This document shows, piece by piece, positions 24,853-38,647 of a DNA stretch of 61,934 nucleotides; within the stretch, counting starts at the first letter, position 1, and each line of letters opens with the position of its first letter. The translations under genes were made by a program, and so were the position numbers. The stretch lies in assembly GCF_017377575.1 (NCBI RefSeq), contig NZ_JAFREM010000019.1:1-61934 (forward strand), in the 5' to 3' direction. This stretch comes from Candidatus Enterococcus moelleringii (GTDB lineage: Bacteria > Bacillota > Bacilli > Lactobacillales > Enterococcaceae). The notes under the pieces were generated by a model that worked only from the letters and a program-made list of their open reading frames with translations, was not told the DNA's origin and did not search any database.

Positions 24853-25866
24853 TTAAATATTGTATTTGGTTTTGATAATGATGTCGGTATACATGAACTC
24901 ATTGGTTACGCTTGAGTGGTTTTGCAGCTGATCTGCCAGCAGCAACAACGAGCGATACCCTTGAGTGTAGCCATCTTGATCGATTAAAAAGTCAACGACG
25001 CCTTTTTCTAAGGCGGCTTTATTTCGCGATGTATTATCATAAATGATGACAAATGGTCGTTTTTCTAAGTTCAATCTTTCAAAAGCTCGTTCAATTCCTG
25101 CCTGTCCACCAGAAAAAACCACAATCCCAGTTAGATCAGGAAATGCCTTAATCGTACTAACAATATTATTTTCCACTTCTTGGCTGTCATCGAAGCTGCT
25201 TTGCACGCCGACTAGATGAACATTGGAATAGGATTGCTTGATCTCCTCCACAAAGCCGTCCACTCGGGAGCTGCTGACGCTGTTGCCGAAATAGCCGGTA
25301 ATTGCCAGCACTTTGCCTTCGCCGCCAGTTAACATCCCCATTAAGCCGGCAGCCGTTTTCCCGCTTTGATGATTGTTCAATCCAATAAAGCAGCTGCGTT
25401 TGGTTCCGACAATATCCGAGTTAAAGGTCACCACACGGATTCCCTGATCCACCAGCTGATTAATTTTTTCCCGAATCAGCGGGCTTTCCACCGGCATAAT
25501 CGCAATCGCTTGGACTTTTTCCGCCAATAATTGGTCCAGGGCTTTAATCTGCTCCGCTTCATCGACCGTATCGACTTCCTTTAAAATACATTCAATGTTG
25601 CGATTGCCCAGCTCTCTAATAGCGTCCTGCAAGCCTTGATGGATAGGAACCATAAAAGAGGAAGACGCCAGCTGGGTGACGATGCCAATCTTGTACTTCG
25701 GCACTTCTTGTTTACGGCTTCTAGGTACATAACCGATTTCGGCAGCAATTTGGTGGATTTTTTCCGCCACCTCGGGATTGATGCGGCCACGATTATTTAA
25801 AGCCCGATCCACGGTGCCTCTGGATACCCCTGCTTTTTCAGCAATTTCCTTGATTGTCCCTGCCAT
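24853..25866 (-). CDS. LacI-family transcriptional regulator
   Basis: The 337-aa protein starts with a LacI HTH (IKEIAEKAGVSRGTVDRALNNRGRINPEVAEKI) and continues into a periplasmic-binding-protein-like sensor of the ribose/inositol type (KIGIVTQLASSSFMVPIHQGLQDA; FLIDQDGYTQGYRSLLLL). It is monocistronic and lies just upstream of iolC on the same strand, separated by a terminator, so it probably controls iolCD. GTVDRALNNR places it among regulators of sugar-alcohol operons. The ligand is unknown. Confidence 0.87.
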   Translation of the reverse strand: MAGTIKEIAEKAGVSRGTVDRALNNRGRINPEVAEKIHQIAAEIGYVPRSRKQEVPKYKIGIVTQLASSSFMVPIHQGLQDAIRELGNRNIECILKEVDTVDEAEQIKALDQLLAEKVQAIAIMPVESPLIREKINQLVDQGIRVVTFNSDIVGTKRSCFIGLNNHQSGKTAAGLMGMLTGGEGKVLAITGYFGNSVSSSRVDGFVEEIKQSYSNVHLVGVQSSFDDSQEVENNIVSTIKAFPDLTGIVVFSGGQAGIERAFERLNLEKRPFVIIYDNTSRNKAALEKGVVDFLIDQDGYTQGYRSLLLLADQLQNHSSVTNEFMYTDIIIKTKYNI

Positions 25867-25917
25867 CTTACTATCCCCTTTTACCTTTTATTGCCTCCAT
25901 CATATCACACACAAAAA

Positions 25918-25939
25918 AAGCACGCAACTTCGCGTGCTT
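25918..25939 (-). terminator. Terminator of the pyruvate kinase locus
   Basis: AAGCACGC (25918-25925) pairs with GCGTGCTT (25932-25939), followed on the minus strand by a long U-tract (A-run at 25913-25919). Confidence 0.88.
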
Positions 25940-25946
25940 GAATGAT

Positions 25947-27713
25947 TTAAAATGCCGTCGTTTCTCCGCGATAAACAATGCCGCGGCGTGTATCAGCAGT
26001 GATCAGTTCACCATCGGCAATTAATTTCGTTGCCTCAGCGGCTCCCACAATCACCGGTATATCTTGGGCAATCCCAACAACTGCCGCATGAGAAGTTAAG
26101 CCGCCACTTTCAACAACCAGGGCCGCGGCTTGTTTAATTGCCGGCAGGTACTCGATATCGGTGGTTGGCACCACCAGAATCATTCCGTCATGAGCCTTTT
26201 TGTTCGCTTCTTCAGCGGAAGAGGCCACCACAGCATTGGCGACAACCGTGCGTTCACCCAGACCTTGAGCAGCTATCAGCTTCGAACCGATTAGCTGAAT
26301 CTTCATGACGTTGGTAGTCCCGCGTTCACCCACTGGCACGCCGGCAGTGATTAGGATCAAGTCCCCTTCTTTAGCAAAGCCTAGCTCCACCGCTTTTTTA
26401 GTAGCCAGCTCGAACATTTCATCGGTTGTGCTGGGCTTTTCCGTTACGGTTGGGTATACTCCCCAGTTTATGGTTAATCCGCGTTTGGTCCGTTCATCGA
26501 AGGTTACTGCTAAAATATCCGCATCCGGTCGATATTTGGAAATCAATTTAGCCGTATGACCTGACTCAGTCGCAGCGACAATGGTTTTAATGCCTAAGTT
26601 CTGTGCGGCCCGAGCTACTGATAAGGCCGTAGTTTACGTAACGTCGGTTTTATCGAAGCGATTCACTTGGAAAGTGCCTAACCTAGCCAAAGCTTTTTCA
26701 GCTTCTACGTTGATTCGAGCCATTGTCGCTACCGATTCAACCGGGTATTCACCGTTAGCTGATTCCCCCGAAAGCATGGTGGCATCGGTGCCGTCGAATA
26801 CTGCGTTGGCAATATCAGAGGCTTCCGCTCGGGTTGGTCGTGGGTTATGCTGCATCGATTCCAGCATTTGCGTCGCAGTAATGACGGCTTTCCCGGCGGC
26901 GTTGCATTTTTTGATGATGCTTTTTTGCACCATCGGCACTATTTCAGCCGGAATTTCTACCCCCATGTCACCACGGGCAATCATAATCCCATCTGCAACC
27001 TTAAGAATTTCATCGATGTTGTCGATACCTTCTTGAGATTCGATTTTGGCAAAAATTTGGACATGATTCATGTCCTTTTCTTCGACTATTTTCCGAATTT
27101 CTAATACATCCTGAGGCTTGCGGACAAAGCTGGCAGCAATAAAGTCAATCTCATTATCTAGACCAAAGCGAATATCCTCGGCATCTTTTTCGGTAATCCC
27201 CGGCAGGTTAATGGACACCCCCGGAGCATTGACCCCTTTTCGAGAACCTAGTACCCCAGAATTTTGCACTTTCGTAATCAGCTCTCTTTTGACTTCATCT
27301 TTTTCAATGATCTGCATATCAATCAGACCATCGTCAAAGAGAATGTGTCCTCCCACGTGCACATCATCAAACAGCTGAGGATAGGTCACGGCAATTTTTT
27401 CGGCGGTTCCCTCCAGCGAGCTGTCCATTGAAATAGCAACGACATCACCTTGTTCAAATGCAAGCTTGCCATCGCGGGAACCCTGCACAGTGGTCCGAAT
27501 TTCGGCACCTTTCGTGTCTAAAAGAATCCCGACATCCTTCCCGGTTTGCTTAACCGCTTGGCGAACCTGTTCCATCCGTTCCTTTTGTTCTTGATGATCG
27601 CCATGGGAAAAATTAAAACGGAACACATTGGCCCCTGCTTCAATTAGTTCAGCAATAATTTCTACCGTATTACTGGCTGGTCCTAAGGTACTTACAATTT
27701 TCGTTTTCTTCAT
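25947..27713 (-). pseudogene. pyk: Pyruvate kinase interrupted by one in-frame TAA codon
   Basis: The whole frame is 588 residues plus stop, the normal size for a Firmicutes pyruvate kinase with the extra C-terminal PEP-utiliser-like domain. The N-terminal part has [20 protein letters not shown], the [10 protein letters not shown] and DTKGAEIRT active-site blocks and [13 protein letters not shown]. At codon 360 (26634-26636) a TAA follows NRFDKTDVT. The same frame then continues without any indel into TTALSVARAAQNLGIKTIV, the GVPVGERGTTN segment and the terminal TSHAAVVG swivel motif. A single substitution such as GAA to TAA explains it. As read, the product would lose the allosteric domain and the C-terminal extension. 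Whether another pyk gene exists elsewhere is unknown. A sequencing error is possible. Confidence 0.85.
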
Positions 27714-27802
27714 TAAATTCTCCTTTTTAATTAGAAAGGCTGAACAGGTTTGTCCAGCCAGTTTTTATTTAATGAGCCTGCTGCTTTTCCTGTTATTAGC
27801 AG

Positions 27803-28429
27803 TCAGCTCATATTTTTGATCTTGATCAAGCGGGTCACACTGGAGCGTTCGTTCTCCTCCAGCTTCATCTTGATATAATGAATCGTTTCTTCCATTTGCG
27901 GAATCGTCATGTACTCCAGCGCGTTTACTCGGCGTCGGGTTTTTTCGATTTCATTGGCCATCAGCTGACAGGTCTTTTCGATCTCGGTTAATTCAAACAG
28001 CTGAGGTAAAAAGGCGAAAAAGGCATCCAGCGTGCGATCCAGTTCGGCATTGGAATTGATATAGCCGTACTCCATCGGATCATCCTTGGCGTGGACATTG
28101 TATTGAAAGTTCATCAAAGGTACTTTGACACTCATGATGTTTTTCTCTACCACGTCCAGCTCGATTTTTTCCGAAGGCAGGATAAACATGTTTTCAATAA
28201 AGGCTTCGTTAATCGTTGCATCGGCTAAGGCAAAATCCTCCATCGCCTGCTGCATCGCTTCTTCAACCGTGATCCGCAGTCGATTATTTTTACGAATCAG
28301 CAAAATAAACTGACGCATCAATTCATCTTGTTTGTCCTTCAATAATTTATGGCCTCTGACAGCGGTAGTGTGCTGCTTTTTCAGCTTGGTCAGCTCCATA
28401 CGGGTGGGGTTTACGTTTAGTTTCACCAT
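27803..28429 (-). CDS. ntpD: V-type ATPase central stalk subunit D
   Basis: The 208-aa protein begins [19 protein letters not shown] and has the long N- and C-terminal coiled coils of subunit D ([44 protein letters not shown]). It forms the rotating axle inside the A3B3 head. It is the last ntp gene here, starting one base after ntpB ends. The ntpJ gene for a K+/Na+ transporter that follows in E. hirae is not present; the pyruvate kinase gene follows instead. Confidence 0.95.
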   Translation of the reverse strand: MVKLNVNPTRMELTKLKKQHTTAVRGHKLLKDKQDELMRQFILLIRKNNRLRITVEEAMQQAMEDFALADATINEAFIENMFILPSEKIELDVVEKNIMSVKVPLMNFQYNVHAKDDPMEYGYINSNAELDRTLDAFFAFLPQLFELTEIEKTCQLMANEIEKTRRRVNALEYMTIPQMEETIHYIKMKLEENERSSVTRLIKIKNMS

Positions 28430-28430
28430 A

Positions 28431-31584
<3,154 letters not shown>

Positions 31585-31643
31585 AATAATCGATCCTCCA
31601 TTTCACCCCGCGACCAATTTTTCGTCCCCGGGCATCTTTTTGC

Positions 31644-31952
31644 CTACAGTATGTTTTGACCCACCGCTTTTTCAACATTTTGTTGAATATCGGCCCGGCC
31701 CTGTCCCAACGTGCCTTGATGGCTGGGAATAAGTACGATTGCCGGCGTCAGCTGCTGCTTGTAATGCTCAATTGTCTCTGGAATCAGCTGGGCACATTGC
31801 TCCGTAATGTAAATCACGCCATATTCCTCCGCCAGCTCCATCACGATTTTGCGAGCCGTTTTCTCATCTGTCCCATAACGGACATCGAAGCCAAACAATT
31901 TAAACGGCAGGACCGATTCTTTGTCCCCGACTACGCCGATTTTATAAGTCAT
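31644..31952 (-). CDS. ntpG: V-type ATPase subunit F (NtpG)
   Basis: The 102-aa protein starts [22 protein letters not shown] and ends in [16 protein letters not shown], the Rossmann-like fold of subunit F. It binds the D subunit in the central stalk. I chose the start at 31952, which overlaps the ntpC end by 11 bp and gives the family length; an in-frame extension upstream would be inside ntpC. Confidence 0.92.
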   Translation of the reverse strand: MTYKIGVVGDKESVLPFKLFGFDVRYGTDEKTARKIVMELAEEYGVIYITEQCAQLIPETIEHYKQQLTPAIVLIPSHQGTLGQGRADIQQNVEKAVGQNIL

Positions 31953-32937
31953 AAGCATTGCGCATCCTCTCTCGAATCCGTTCTTTTGCGATTTCGCTGC
32001 GTTTAGCTGTAACAATCAGCTGCAGATTTTTCCGCTCCACTTCCTTGGCGTTCATAAAAGCCAAAAGAGGTAACGGTCCAAAGGCTTGTGTTTGCGCCGT
32101 TTGGTACAAATCCGTCAAATAATTGTCTTTAAAGCGTTCCAAGGCTGCCGGATCAAGGATCTCTTCCTGTAAAATAGCGGACAGCTCATCGCGGTAGACA
32201 CTATTTCGCAAAAACTCCTTGAAGGCTGGCAGCTCGCCACCGACAAATTCTAGCAACTCTTCTTTTGGAATGTCGCCGGCATCTGATAAAACGGAATGCA
32301 TAAAGCCATGGCTGCGCTTTTGATAAAGGCCTCTCACCAGTAAAATGATATTGGTCAGGTCGATAAAATGCGTAATTTCACTTAGCAGTTCGGGGTATTC
32401 CAAGCGTTCCCCCACAGCCCGCTGCGTTTGCAGGAAATGACGATCATAAATCACGTCAATTCCTTGTAAAATTGCCGACTCCTGCAAATACGCCAGCACT
32501 TCTTGCACACTGGCTACAATTTCAGTCGGCAGCTGCTCTGATTCACCACTGCGAATGACTTCCTTTAATTGCTGGATAGAATAAAAGCCGTCCGGCACAA
32601 ATAAATGATCCAAATCCTGCTCCAGCTTTTCCCCCTTGGTCAGCACCTTTAAATTATGGAAAGTAAAACGCATGGTGTAGACCCAGACGACTTCCTTTTC
32701 CGGCGCAATTTCCACTAACCAGTCAAATAGATTCGCCTGCTCCTTATCCATCGCTTTATTAAATGTATGTTCAAAGCCGGGCTGAATCAACGAACCATAA
32801 TTGGTTGACTTCAGCAGCTCACCGACTTCTTCAATGTCGGCAGCCTCCAGCAGCTTTTCGAAAAAATCCGACCGCAACAGCTCCAATTCCTTGGCACGAA
32901 TCAAAGGATTTAATACGTGGTAACCACTTAACTTCAT
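31942..32937 (-). CDS. ntpC: V-type ATPase subunit C
   Basis: The 331-aa protein is the funnel-shaped subunit that couples the central stalk to the membrane ring. It starts [21 protein letters not shown] and has the repeated helical blocks of V-ATPase C/d subunits ([20 protein letters not shown], and [15 protein letters not shown]). It overlaps ntpG and follows ntpE by about 70 bp. Confidence 0.92.
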   Translation of the reverse strand: MKLSGYHVLNPLIRAKELELLRSDFFEKLLEAADIEEVGELLKSTNYGSLIQPGFEHTFNKAMDKEQANLFDWLVEIAPEKEVVWVYTMRFTFHNLKVLTKGEKLEQDLDHLFVPDGFYSIQQLKEVIRSGESEQLPTEIVASVQEVLAYLQESAILQGIDVIYDRHFLQTQRAVGERLEYPELLSEITHFIDLTNIILLVRGLYQKRSHGFMHSVLSDAGDIPKEELLEFVGGELPAFKEFLRNSVYRDELSAILQEEILDPAALERFKDNYLTDLYQTAQTQAFGPLPLLAFMNAKEVERKNLQLIVTAKRSEIAKERIRERMRNAYDL

Positions 32938-33005
32938 TCCTTCTCCTCCTACTTCGTTTTTTTAGACGTGTTTCTTCCTATTTAAATAGCGTTTATCCTG
33001 TGCTG

Positions 33006-33584
33006 CTAGCCAAAAATTTCTTGGGCCAGCTCATAGGACAACTCGCCTTGCACATCAACAACTAAGCTGGAGAAAATGAAATTGTACTGGACTCCTTGGC
33101 TATCTACCACAAAGCCCGCTTGCTTAGCCAGCGGCTGATCAGAATAGACCAGTTGATAAGGCACTTCAACCTGCTGCAAAAATTCTTCCGTATACACTTC
33201 GCAGCTTTTCTCTCCCGGAACAAAGGTCACTTGCCCCTTAAAAGGAATCACTGGCAATACCGCCCGGGCAAATTCCTGCATTTCAGCAGGTGTCCAGGCT
33301 TCCATTTCCTCTTTGGCCTCTTCAAACAGCTGGTTTAAACGCTGCTGTTTCAGGTTCAGAGTTTGCTGGCGGTGTTCGATTTGCTGGCGATTGCTCAGCT
33401 GACGATACTTGCTTTGAATCATATCAATTTGTTTGCTGCGCTGTTTTTCAAAATTCTCTTGGATGATGGCTTGATTTTTTTGGAAATCAGCATCGACCCG
33501 TTCTTTTTCCGTTTTCTCCAAAAGCGCCAATTCTTGGTTGGCCTGGCTTTTCATTTGTTCAGTAATTTTTTCAATGGCACTCAT
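33006..33584 (-). CDS. ntpE: V-type ATPase peripheral stalk subunit E
   Basis: The 192-aa protein starts with a highly charged coiled coil (residues 5-90, rich in Q, E, K and R) and ends in a compact domain with QGVQYNFIFSSLVVDVQGELSYELAQEIF. It pairs with NtpF to make the peripheral stalks. It lies 17 bp after ntpK. Confidence 0.9.
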   Translation of the reverse strand: MSAIEKITEQMKSQANQELALLEKTEKERVDADFQKNQAIIQENFEKQRSKQIDMIQSKYRQLSNRQQIEHRQQTLNLKQQRLNQLFEEAKEEMEAWTPAEMQEFARAVLPVIPFKGQVTFVPGEKSCEVYTEEFLQQVEVPYQLVYSDQPLAKQAGFVVDSQGVQYNFIFSSLVVDVQGELSYELAQEIFG

Positions 33585-33601
33585 GAAACTGGCCCCCTAT
33601 T

Positions 33602-34087
<486 letters not shown>

Positions 34088-36058
34088 TTATTTCTTCTTT
34101 TTTTCAATCGTAAAATATTTCTCAGCCGTTTTCAGCGGAGTAAATTTGCGTCCGCCGCCGCTGTAAAACTTGCCGAAAAATTCGACATACTGCAGCCGGG
34201 CGCCATGCACATAGGCACTTAGCAAGGTTAGAAAAATATTCAAGCCCTGCAAGGCAATCAATAGCAGAATACCGACAGTAAAACGTGCGGCCGGCGGCAT
34301 ATAGCCTACCAGCATATTAAAAGCGGCAGCAATACTCCCGCCGGAAATCCCTAAAGCCATTAACCGGGTGTAGCTTACCAGATCGCCGATGTAGCCAGTC
34401 ACACCATACAAATCATAGGCGCCCTTAGCGAAACCAGTCAGCTTCGAGTCAGCTTGAATAATCGGTACGACAATTACACTTAACGCCGAAACGATGGCTA
34501 ACACTTTGCCCGCTGTAGAAAGCGCGGCATTGTCCAGCAGCATACTGCCCACTACCATCAAACCTAGCCCAATTAAAATCCCTTGCCAGGCAAAGCCGTT
34601 CCCCACGGCCGACAAGTATTCCTTTTTCTTAATATGCTCCTTGGCGGCTATGAATAGTCCAACTAAAATTTGGATCAAGCCGAAGATTACCGACAAAATC
34701 AAAATTTGGATCACGTCGTCCTGCGTAGACAGCAAGGTGGGAATCGGTAATGATGCTCCGAAGCAGGAATTATAAATCAGCCCCCAAACCATAGATGGCA
34801 CGGATAAAATCTGGAAAAATTTCACAAACTTCAGCATACCGGTTGGCAAGACTAAAAATTTCAAGGCAACTGTCGTGGCAATCAGCATTAATAGGCCATA
34901 GCCTAAATCAGCCACCATCATGCCAAAGAACACCAAGTAAAAAGGCATCATCCAGGGTGTCGGGTCTACCTCTTTGTAATGCGGTAACGCATACATTTCC
35001 GTCAGCATCTCAAAAGGCTCCACCAAGGCATTGTTCTTCAGCTTAGTAGGCACTTCATTTTCTTCCTCGTAGGCCGTTGGATCTTCAAAATCCAAGTAAA
35101 TCGTATCCTGACCAAATAATTCAGCCAATTCGCTGACCATCAGATTCACTTCGTCTTCACTAATCCAGCCCTGCAGCACCACGAGAAAAGCGGATTGTAC
35201 AAATTGATTCTTTAATTTTTCTCGTTCCTCCATTGCCAGCAGAACTTCCTCAGCCCATTGCAGCTCGCCAATCACCAGCTTCTTTTTGCCGATTTGCTTG
35301 GATAGCTTTTGCCCCTCTTTGTGCAGCGTCTTTAGTTGTTCCTTCACCTGTTGCAGCGCTGTTCTTGGGACCACTTCGTAAGGGTATTTCGCAATTTCAG
35401 CAGAATAATTAGTTAGAAGATCTTGAACCGTCGCCTTCAGCTCGTTTAGAAACACTAGCGCAAAGGAAACGCTGCTGTCATCGGAGTAAACTTCTTCATA
35501 ATGTACCAGTTCCAGCTGCTTTAATTCTTCAATTAACTCAGCTGCTGCTTGTGTGCTCACCTCAGCTATAAGAAGTTCGGTGCTCATAGATTGCACTTGC
35601 GTCGGTGCTACATCCAAGTATTGCCAGCGAGTAAGCCAGGTCTCTTCCTGCAGAAGCTGTTCCTGCCGCTGCTGAGCCTCTTCCCATCGCTGCTTCAGAT
35701 CCGTTATTTCCATTAGTTCTTGGCGCAATTGCTGCTGATCGAAGTTTTTTTCGATTTCCTGCAACGAAATATAGCGGCGTTTCAAGCCTTTGATCTTGTC
35801 CTTATTTTTCCCATGATGCTGAATAAACTGGACCAGCTCATTAATTTGGGTCTGCAAAAGGTGGAGTTCGCTAACATCAGCTTCCTTCACATCTTCAAAA
35901 GCGGTGGAAAAATACTGTTGAACCCAGTCATTGTTTTCTACCGATTGGGATAGATCACGCACTTCCACGTTTTGCAGCCCTTGAATCGCCTGCAGCAACG
36001 AATCCTGATAAGAGCGCTCAGAGATAATAGTCACTTTTTTCATTTTAGTGACGCCCAT
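34088..36058 (-). CDS. ntpI: V-type ATPase membrane subunit I (a-subunit)
   Basis: The 656-aa protein has a cytoplasmic coiled-coil half (residues 1-350) and a C-terminal membrane half with about 7 helices (from DPTPWMMPFYLVFFGMMVADLGYG). GDLVSYTRLMALGISGGSIAAAFN carries the conserved ion-path arginine in the penultimate region. It forms the two ion half-channels at the rotor ring. It overlaps ntpF by 14 bp. Confidence 0.94.
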   Translation of the reverse strand: MGVTKMKKVTIISERSYQDSLLQAIQGLQNVEVRDLSQSVENNDWVQQYFSTAFEDVKEADVSELHLLQTQINELVQFIQHHGKNKDKIKGLKRRYISLQEIEKNFDQQQLRQELMEITDLKQRWEEAQQRQEQLLQEETWLTRWQYLDVAPTQVQSMSTELLIAEVSTQAAAELIEELKQLELVHYEEVYSDDSSVSFALVFLNELKATVQDLLTNYSAEIAKYPYEVVPRTALQQVKEQLKTLHKEGQKLSKQIGKKKLVIGELQWAEEVLLAMEEREKLKNQFVQSAFLVVLQGWISEDEVNLMVSELAELFGQDTIYLDFEDPTAYEEENEVPTKLKNNALVEPFEMLTEMYALPHYKEVDPTPWMMPFYLVFFGMMVADLGYGLLMLIATTVALKFLVLPTGMLKFVKFFQILSVPSMVWGLIYNSCFGASLPIPTLLSTQDDVIQILILSVIFGLIQILVGLFIAAKEHIKKKEYLSAVGNGFAWQGILIGLGLMVVGSMLLDNAALSTAGKVLAIVSALSVIVVPIIQADSKLTGFAKGAYDLYGVTGYIGDLVSYTRLMALGISGGSIAAAFNMLVGYMPPAARFTVGILLLIALQGLNIFLTLLSAYVHGARLQYVEFFGKFYSGGGRKFTPLKTAEKYFTIEKKKK

Positions 36059-36368
36059 ATTGTTCCCTCACCCTCTCGATAATTTTGTTAATCGCCGACT
36101 GTCGATGCTGAATGTAGCGTTCTTCAATTTGCTCTCGCTGTTCCTTAGCTTTGGCCTCCAGCTGAAGTCGTTCCTTTTCCAGCTTTGCGGCTTCTTCAGC
36201 CTCCATTTGCTCCATCAGCTGCTGCAAGGAGCGCTGATTTTCTGCTTTTAATTTTTCTAATTCGTCTGCTCGCTGTGCAGCATAGTCCTTTATCTCAGTT
36301 AAGATTGCCTGCTTCTCTTCAGCCACCTCTTGTTCTGTTGCTTGAATCTTATCTAACGCTTCTATCAA
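36045..36368 (-). CDS. ntpF: V-type ATPase peripheral stalk subunit G/H (NtpF)
   Basis: The 107-aa protein is a nearly continuous charged coiled coil (EEKQAILTEIKDYAAQRADEL, then KLKAENQRSLQQLMEQMEAEE) with no glycine or proline. It pairs with NtpE. The start is TTG at 36368, about 12 bases after GGG of an AAGGGATG site. It is the first gene of ntpFIKECGABD; the promoter must lie within 36370-36600, but no clear box was fixed. Confidence 0.85.
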   Translation of the reverse strand: MIEALDKIQATEQEVAEEKQAILTEIKDYAAQRADELEKLKAENQRSLQQLMEQMEAEEAAKLEKERLQLEAKAKEQREQIEERYIQHRQSAINKIIERVREQYGRH

Positions 36369-36627
36369 ATTCTCACATCCCTTCTACCACTAATGAGGCT
36401 GTCAAACTAGATGAACCCGTTTACATTGTTAGCTGTCGATCGCCTGCTAACATCCTCATCATTTAATCATAATAAATAAATTTTGAATTACTTCACTTCT
36501 CAAGGGTGATGTTATGGTAATATTCTATCTGATAAAGTTCCAACAGTCAACTCTATATGAATAAATGATGAACTTCTCATAGTTAACTCTTGATTAACTT
36601 TTTCGCTGTTTTGAGCATAAAAAAAGA

Positions 36628-36643
36628 CCGACAAAATTGTCGG
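36628..36643 (-). terminator. Terminator of the small membrane protein gene at 36661
   Basis: CCGACAA (36628-36634) pairs with TTGTCGG (36637-36643), extended by flanking pairs, with an A-run at 36619-36625 on the plus strand. Confidence 0.85.
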
Positions 36644-36660
36644 CCAAGTTGTATCCTCGT

Positions 36661-36864
36661 TTAATATGGGAATAAATCAAAAATCAGCGCAAACGCAAAT
36701 CCTAAAAACAGGAGCGCGAAGCTCAAGCTGGACCAAAAACTCAGCATTAGAAACGGTGACGTGCTTTCGTTGCCCTGCTTCTGAAAATAGGTAAGTGCCC
36801 TTTTGGTCATCCAAAACTGCCATAAGCTGATTGCTAAAACGACGAAGCCTGCTATTTTCTGCAT
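36661..36864 (-). CDS. Small two-helix membrane protein
   Basis: The 67-aa protein has two hydrophobic helices (residues about 3-18 and 41-64) joined by a short basic loop, and ends FALIFDLFPY. No family was recognised. It has its own terminator and stands between the ntp operon and iolA. Its role is unknown. Confidence 0.6.
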   Translation of the reverse strand: MQKIAGFVVLAISLWQFWMTKRALTYFQKQGNESTSPFLMLSFWSSLSFALLFLGFAFALIFDLFPY

Positions 36865-36929
36865 TTGTCTGGACCCCTTTACTTATAGTCTACAGGAGTA
36901 AGCAAGGATTACAAGGAAAGGTTCAAAAA

Positions 36930-36953
36930 GAAAACGGCCGCTAAGCCGTTTTC
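36930..36953 (-). terminator. Terminator of iolA
   Basis: GAAAACGGC (36930-36938) pairs with GCCGTTTTC (36945-36953), with T-rich sequence beyond it on the minus strand. Confidence 0.9.
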
Positions 36954-36961
36954 GTCGTTAA

Positions 36962-38416
36962 TTAAATTTCACTTTCCGCATAACGAGCCGTCACAACTTT
37001 ACGATGGGTGTAGAACTCGACGCTGTCTTTTCCGTTGGCATGCAAATCGCCAAAGAAAGAATTTTTCCAGCCAGAGAAAGCAAACCAAGCCATTGGTGCC
37101 GGAACGCCTAAGTTAATTCCCAGCATACCTGCATCGACATTTTCTCTGAAGAAGCGAATCGCTGAAGCATTGTTGGTGTACAGGCAAGAACCGTTAGCAA
37201 ATTCTGATTGGTTCGCCAGAGCGACTGCTTCACGAAGATCTTTGACCCGCATAATTGATGCCACTGGTGCAAAAATTTCATCCTGCCAAATCGCCATATC
37301 CATGGATACATTGTCGAAAATAGTTGGTCCCACAAAGTAGCCTTTTGCTGGCAGATTTTCTCGACCATCCAGCAATAGATCCGCTCCTTCATCTACCCCT
37401 TTTTGGATATAATTGAAGGTTCTTTCCTGGGCTTCTTTACGGATCACAGGTCCTAAGAAGACACCCTCATCTAAACCGTTGCCGATTTTGATGTCTTTGG
37501 CAGCTTGTTTGAATTTGCTGATAAACTCTTCAGCAATTGTTTCTTCCAGGACAATCACCGATGCCGCCATGCAGCGTTCGCCGGCTGAACCGAAAGCTCC
37601 GCCAATAATATCTTTAACTGCCCGATCAATGTTAGCATCTTTCAAGACGATCACATGATTTTTGGCACCGGTTAAGGCTTGGACCCGTTTCAGATTATCG
37701 GTTCCAGTTTTGTAAACATATTCGCCGACGCCTTTTGACCCGACAAAGCTGATTCCTCTCACTAACGGATCTGTCAATAAAGTATTCACTACATCATGAG
37801 CACCATAAACGATATTCAATACACCTTTAGGGAAGCCGGCTTCTTCCATTAATTCCACGACTTTTTCCATTAACAACGGTGTTTTTTCTGAAGGTTTCAG
37901 TACAACTGTGTTCCCAGCCGCAATCGCCATCGGGAAAATCCAAAACGGCACCATCATTGGGAAGTTAAAGGGAGTAATTCCGCCGATAACTCCGATCGGG
38001 TAACGATAATTGGTAATCTCAACATCCGTAGCAGCGGTTGATAAGGAATCACCTAAGATCAGGTTGGTGATACTTGCGGCATTCTCAACATTTTCAATAC
38101 CCCGTTGCACTTCGCCTAAAGATTCGGCTAACGATTTGCCGTTTTCCAGCGTGATCAAGCGAGCTAATTCTTCTTTATGAGTGGTCAACAGATGGTGAAG
38201 TTTGAACAAGTAGCGACCACGAACCGGAACGCTAACTTTTTTCCAGCTGTCAAAAGCCGTTTCCGCCGCTTGGATGGCCGCTTCGGTATCTTCTTTAGTT
38301 GATAAAGGCACCTGTACCAGTACTTCCTCAGTCGCTGGGTTCATAACCTCTTCAATATTTTGGGATTGGCTTTCTACCCATTCACCATTGATATAATTTT
38401 TTAGTTTTCTTGTCAT
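36962..38416 (-). CDS. iolA: Methylmalonate-semialdehyde dehydrogenase (CoA-acylating)
   Basis: The 484-aa protein is an aldehyde dehydrogenase of the MmsA/IolA type. [12 protein letters not shown] starts it, [21 protein letters not shown] forms the cofactor region, and [12 protein letters not shown] holds the catalytic cysteine; [28 protein letters not shown] is typical of CoA-acylating members. In inositol breakdown it turns malonate semialdehyde into acetyl-CoA and CO2. It is monocistronic with a terminator. Unlike the other iol genes, which lie 11 kb and more away, it is preceded by a perfect sigma-54 promoter. Confidence 0.9.
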   Translation of the reverse strand: MTRKLKNYINGEWVESQSQNIEEVMNPATEEVLVQVPLSTKEDTEAAIQAAETAFDSWKKVSVPVRGRYLFKLHHLLTTHKEELARLITLENGKSLAESLGEVQRGIENVENAASITNLILGDSLSTAATDVEITNYRYPIGVIGGITPFNFPMMVPFWIFPMAIAAGNTVVLKPSEKTPLLMEKVVELMEEAGFPKGVLNIVYGAHDVVNTLLTDPLVRGISFVGSKGVGEYVYKTGTDNLKRVQALTGAKNHVIVLKDANIDRAVKDIIGGAFGSAGERCMAASVIVLEETIAEEFISKFKQAAKDIKIGNGLDEGVFLGPVIRKEAQERTFNYIQKGVDEGADLLLDGRENLPAKGYFVGPTIFDNVSMDMAIWQDEIFAPVASIMRVKDLREAVALANQSEFANGSCLYTNNASAIRFFRENVDAGMLGINLGVPAPMAWFAFSGWKNSFFGDLHANGKDSVEFYTHRKVVTARYAESEI

Positions 38417-38474
38417 TTCTATTTCCTCCTCGAATTCAATTACTGAAAGAGTTTGTCTTCCTTACTCTTATATA

Positions 38475-38491
38475 AGCAATTGCCGTGCCAA
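38475..38491 (-). promoter_or_regulatory. Sigma-54 (-24/-12) promoter of iolA
   Basis: On the minus strand the sequence TTGGCACGGCAATTGCT runs from 38491 to 38475. It matches the sigma-54 consensus (YTGGCACGrNNNTTGCW) at every defined position, with GG and GC elements 12 bp apart. It points at iolA with a leader of about 50 bases. The divergent gene encodes a sigma-54-dependent activator. Confidence 0.88.
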
Positions 38492-38647
38492 GTCTAAAAT
38501 TGCGTCAATACAATTATGACAAATTATTCACAATCTTTTCTGTATAAAAGAATGGACATACTGTCTAATATTATGTACACTAAAGACAATTAATGATTAC
38601 ATGTTGGTTAACTATAGATTCACTATGGGTTTAGAAAGGGTGATTTG

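Noticed and set aside
25947-26546. C-terminal part of pyruvate kinase as a separate gene
   Set aside because: The frame is continuous with the upstream part apart from one TAA, and there is no ribosome site for a separate start; it was treated as one pseudogene.
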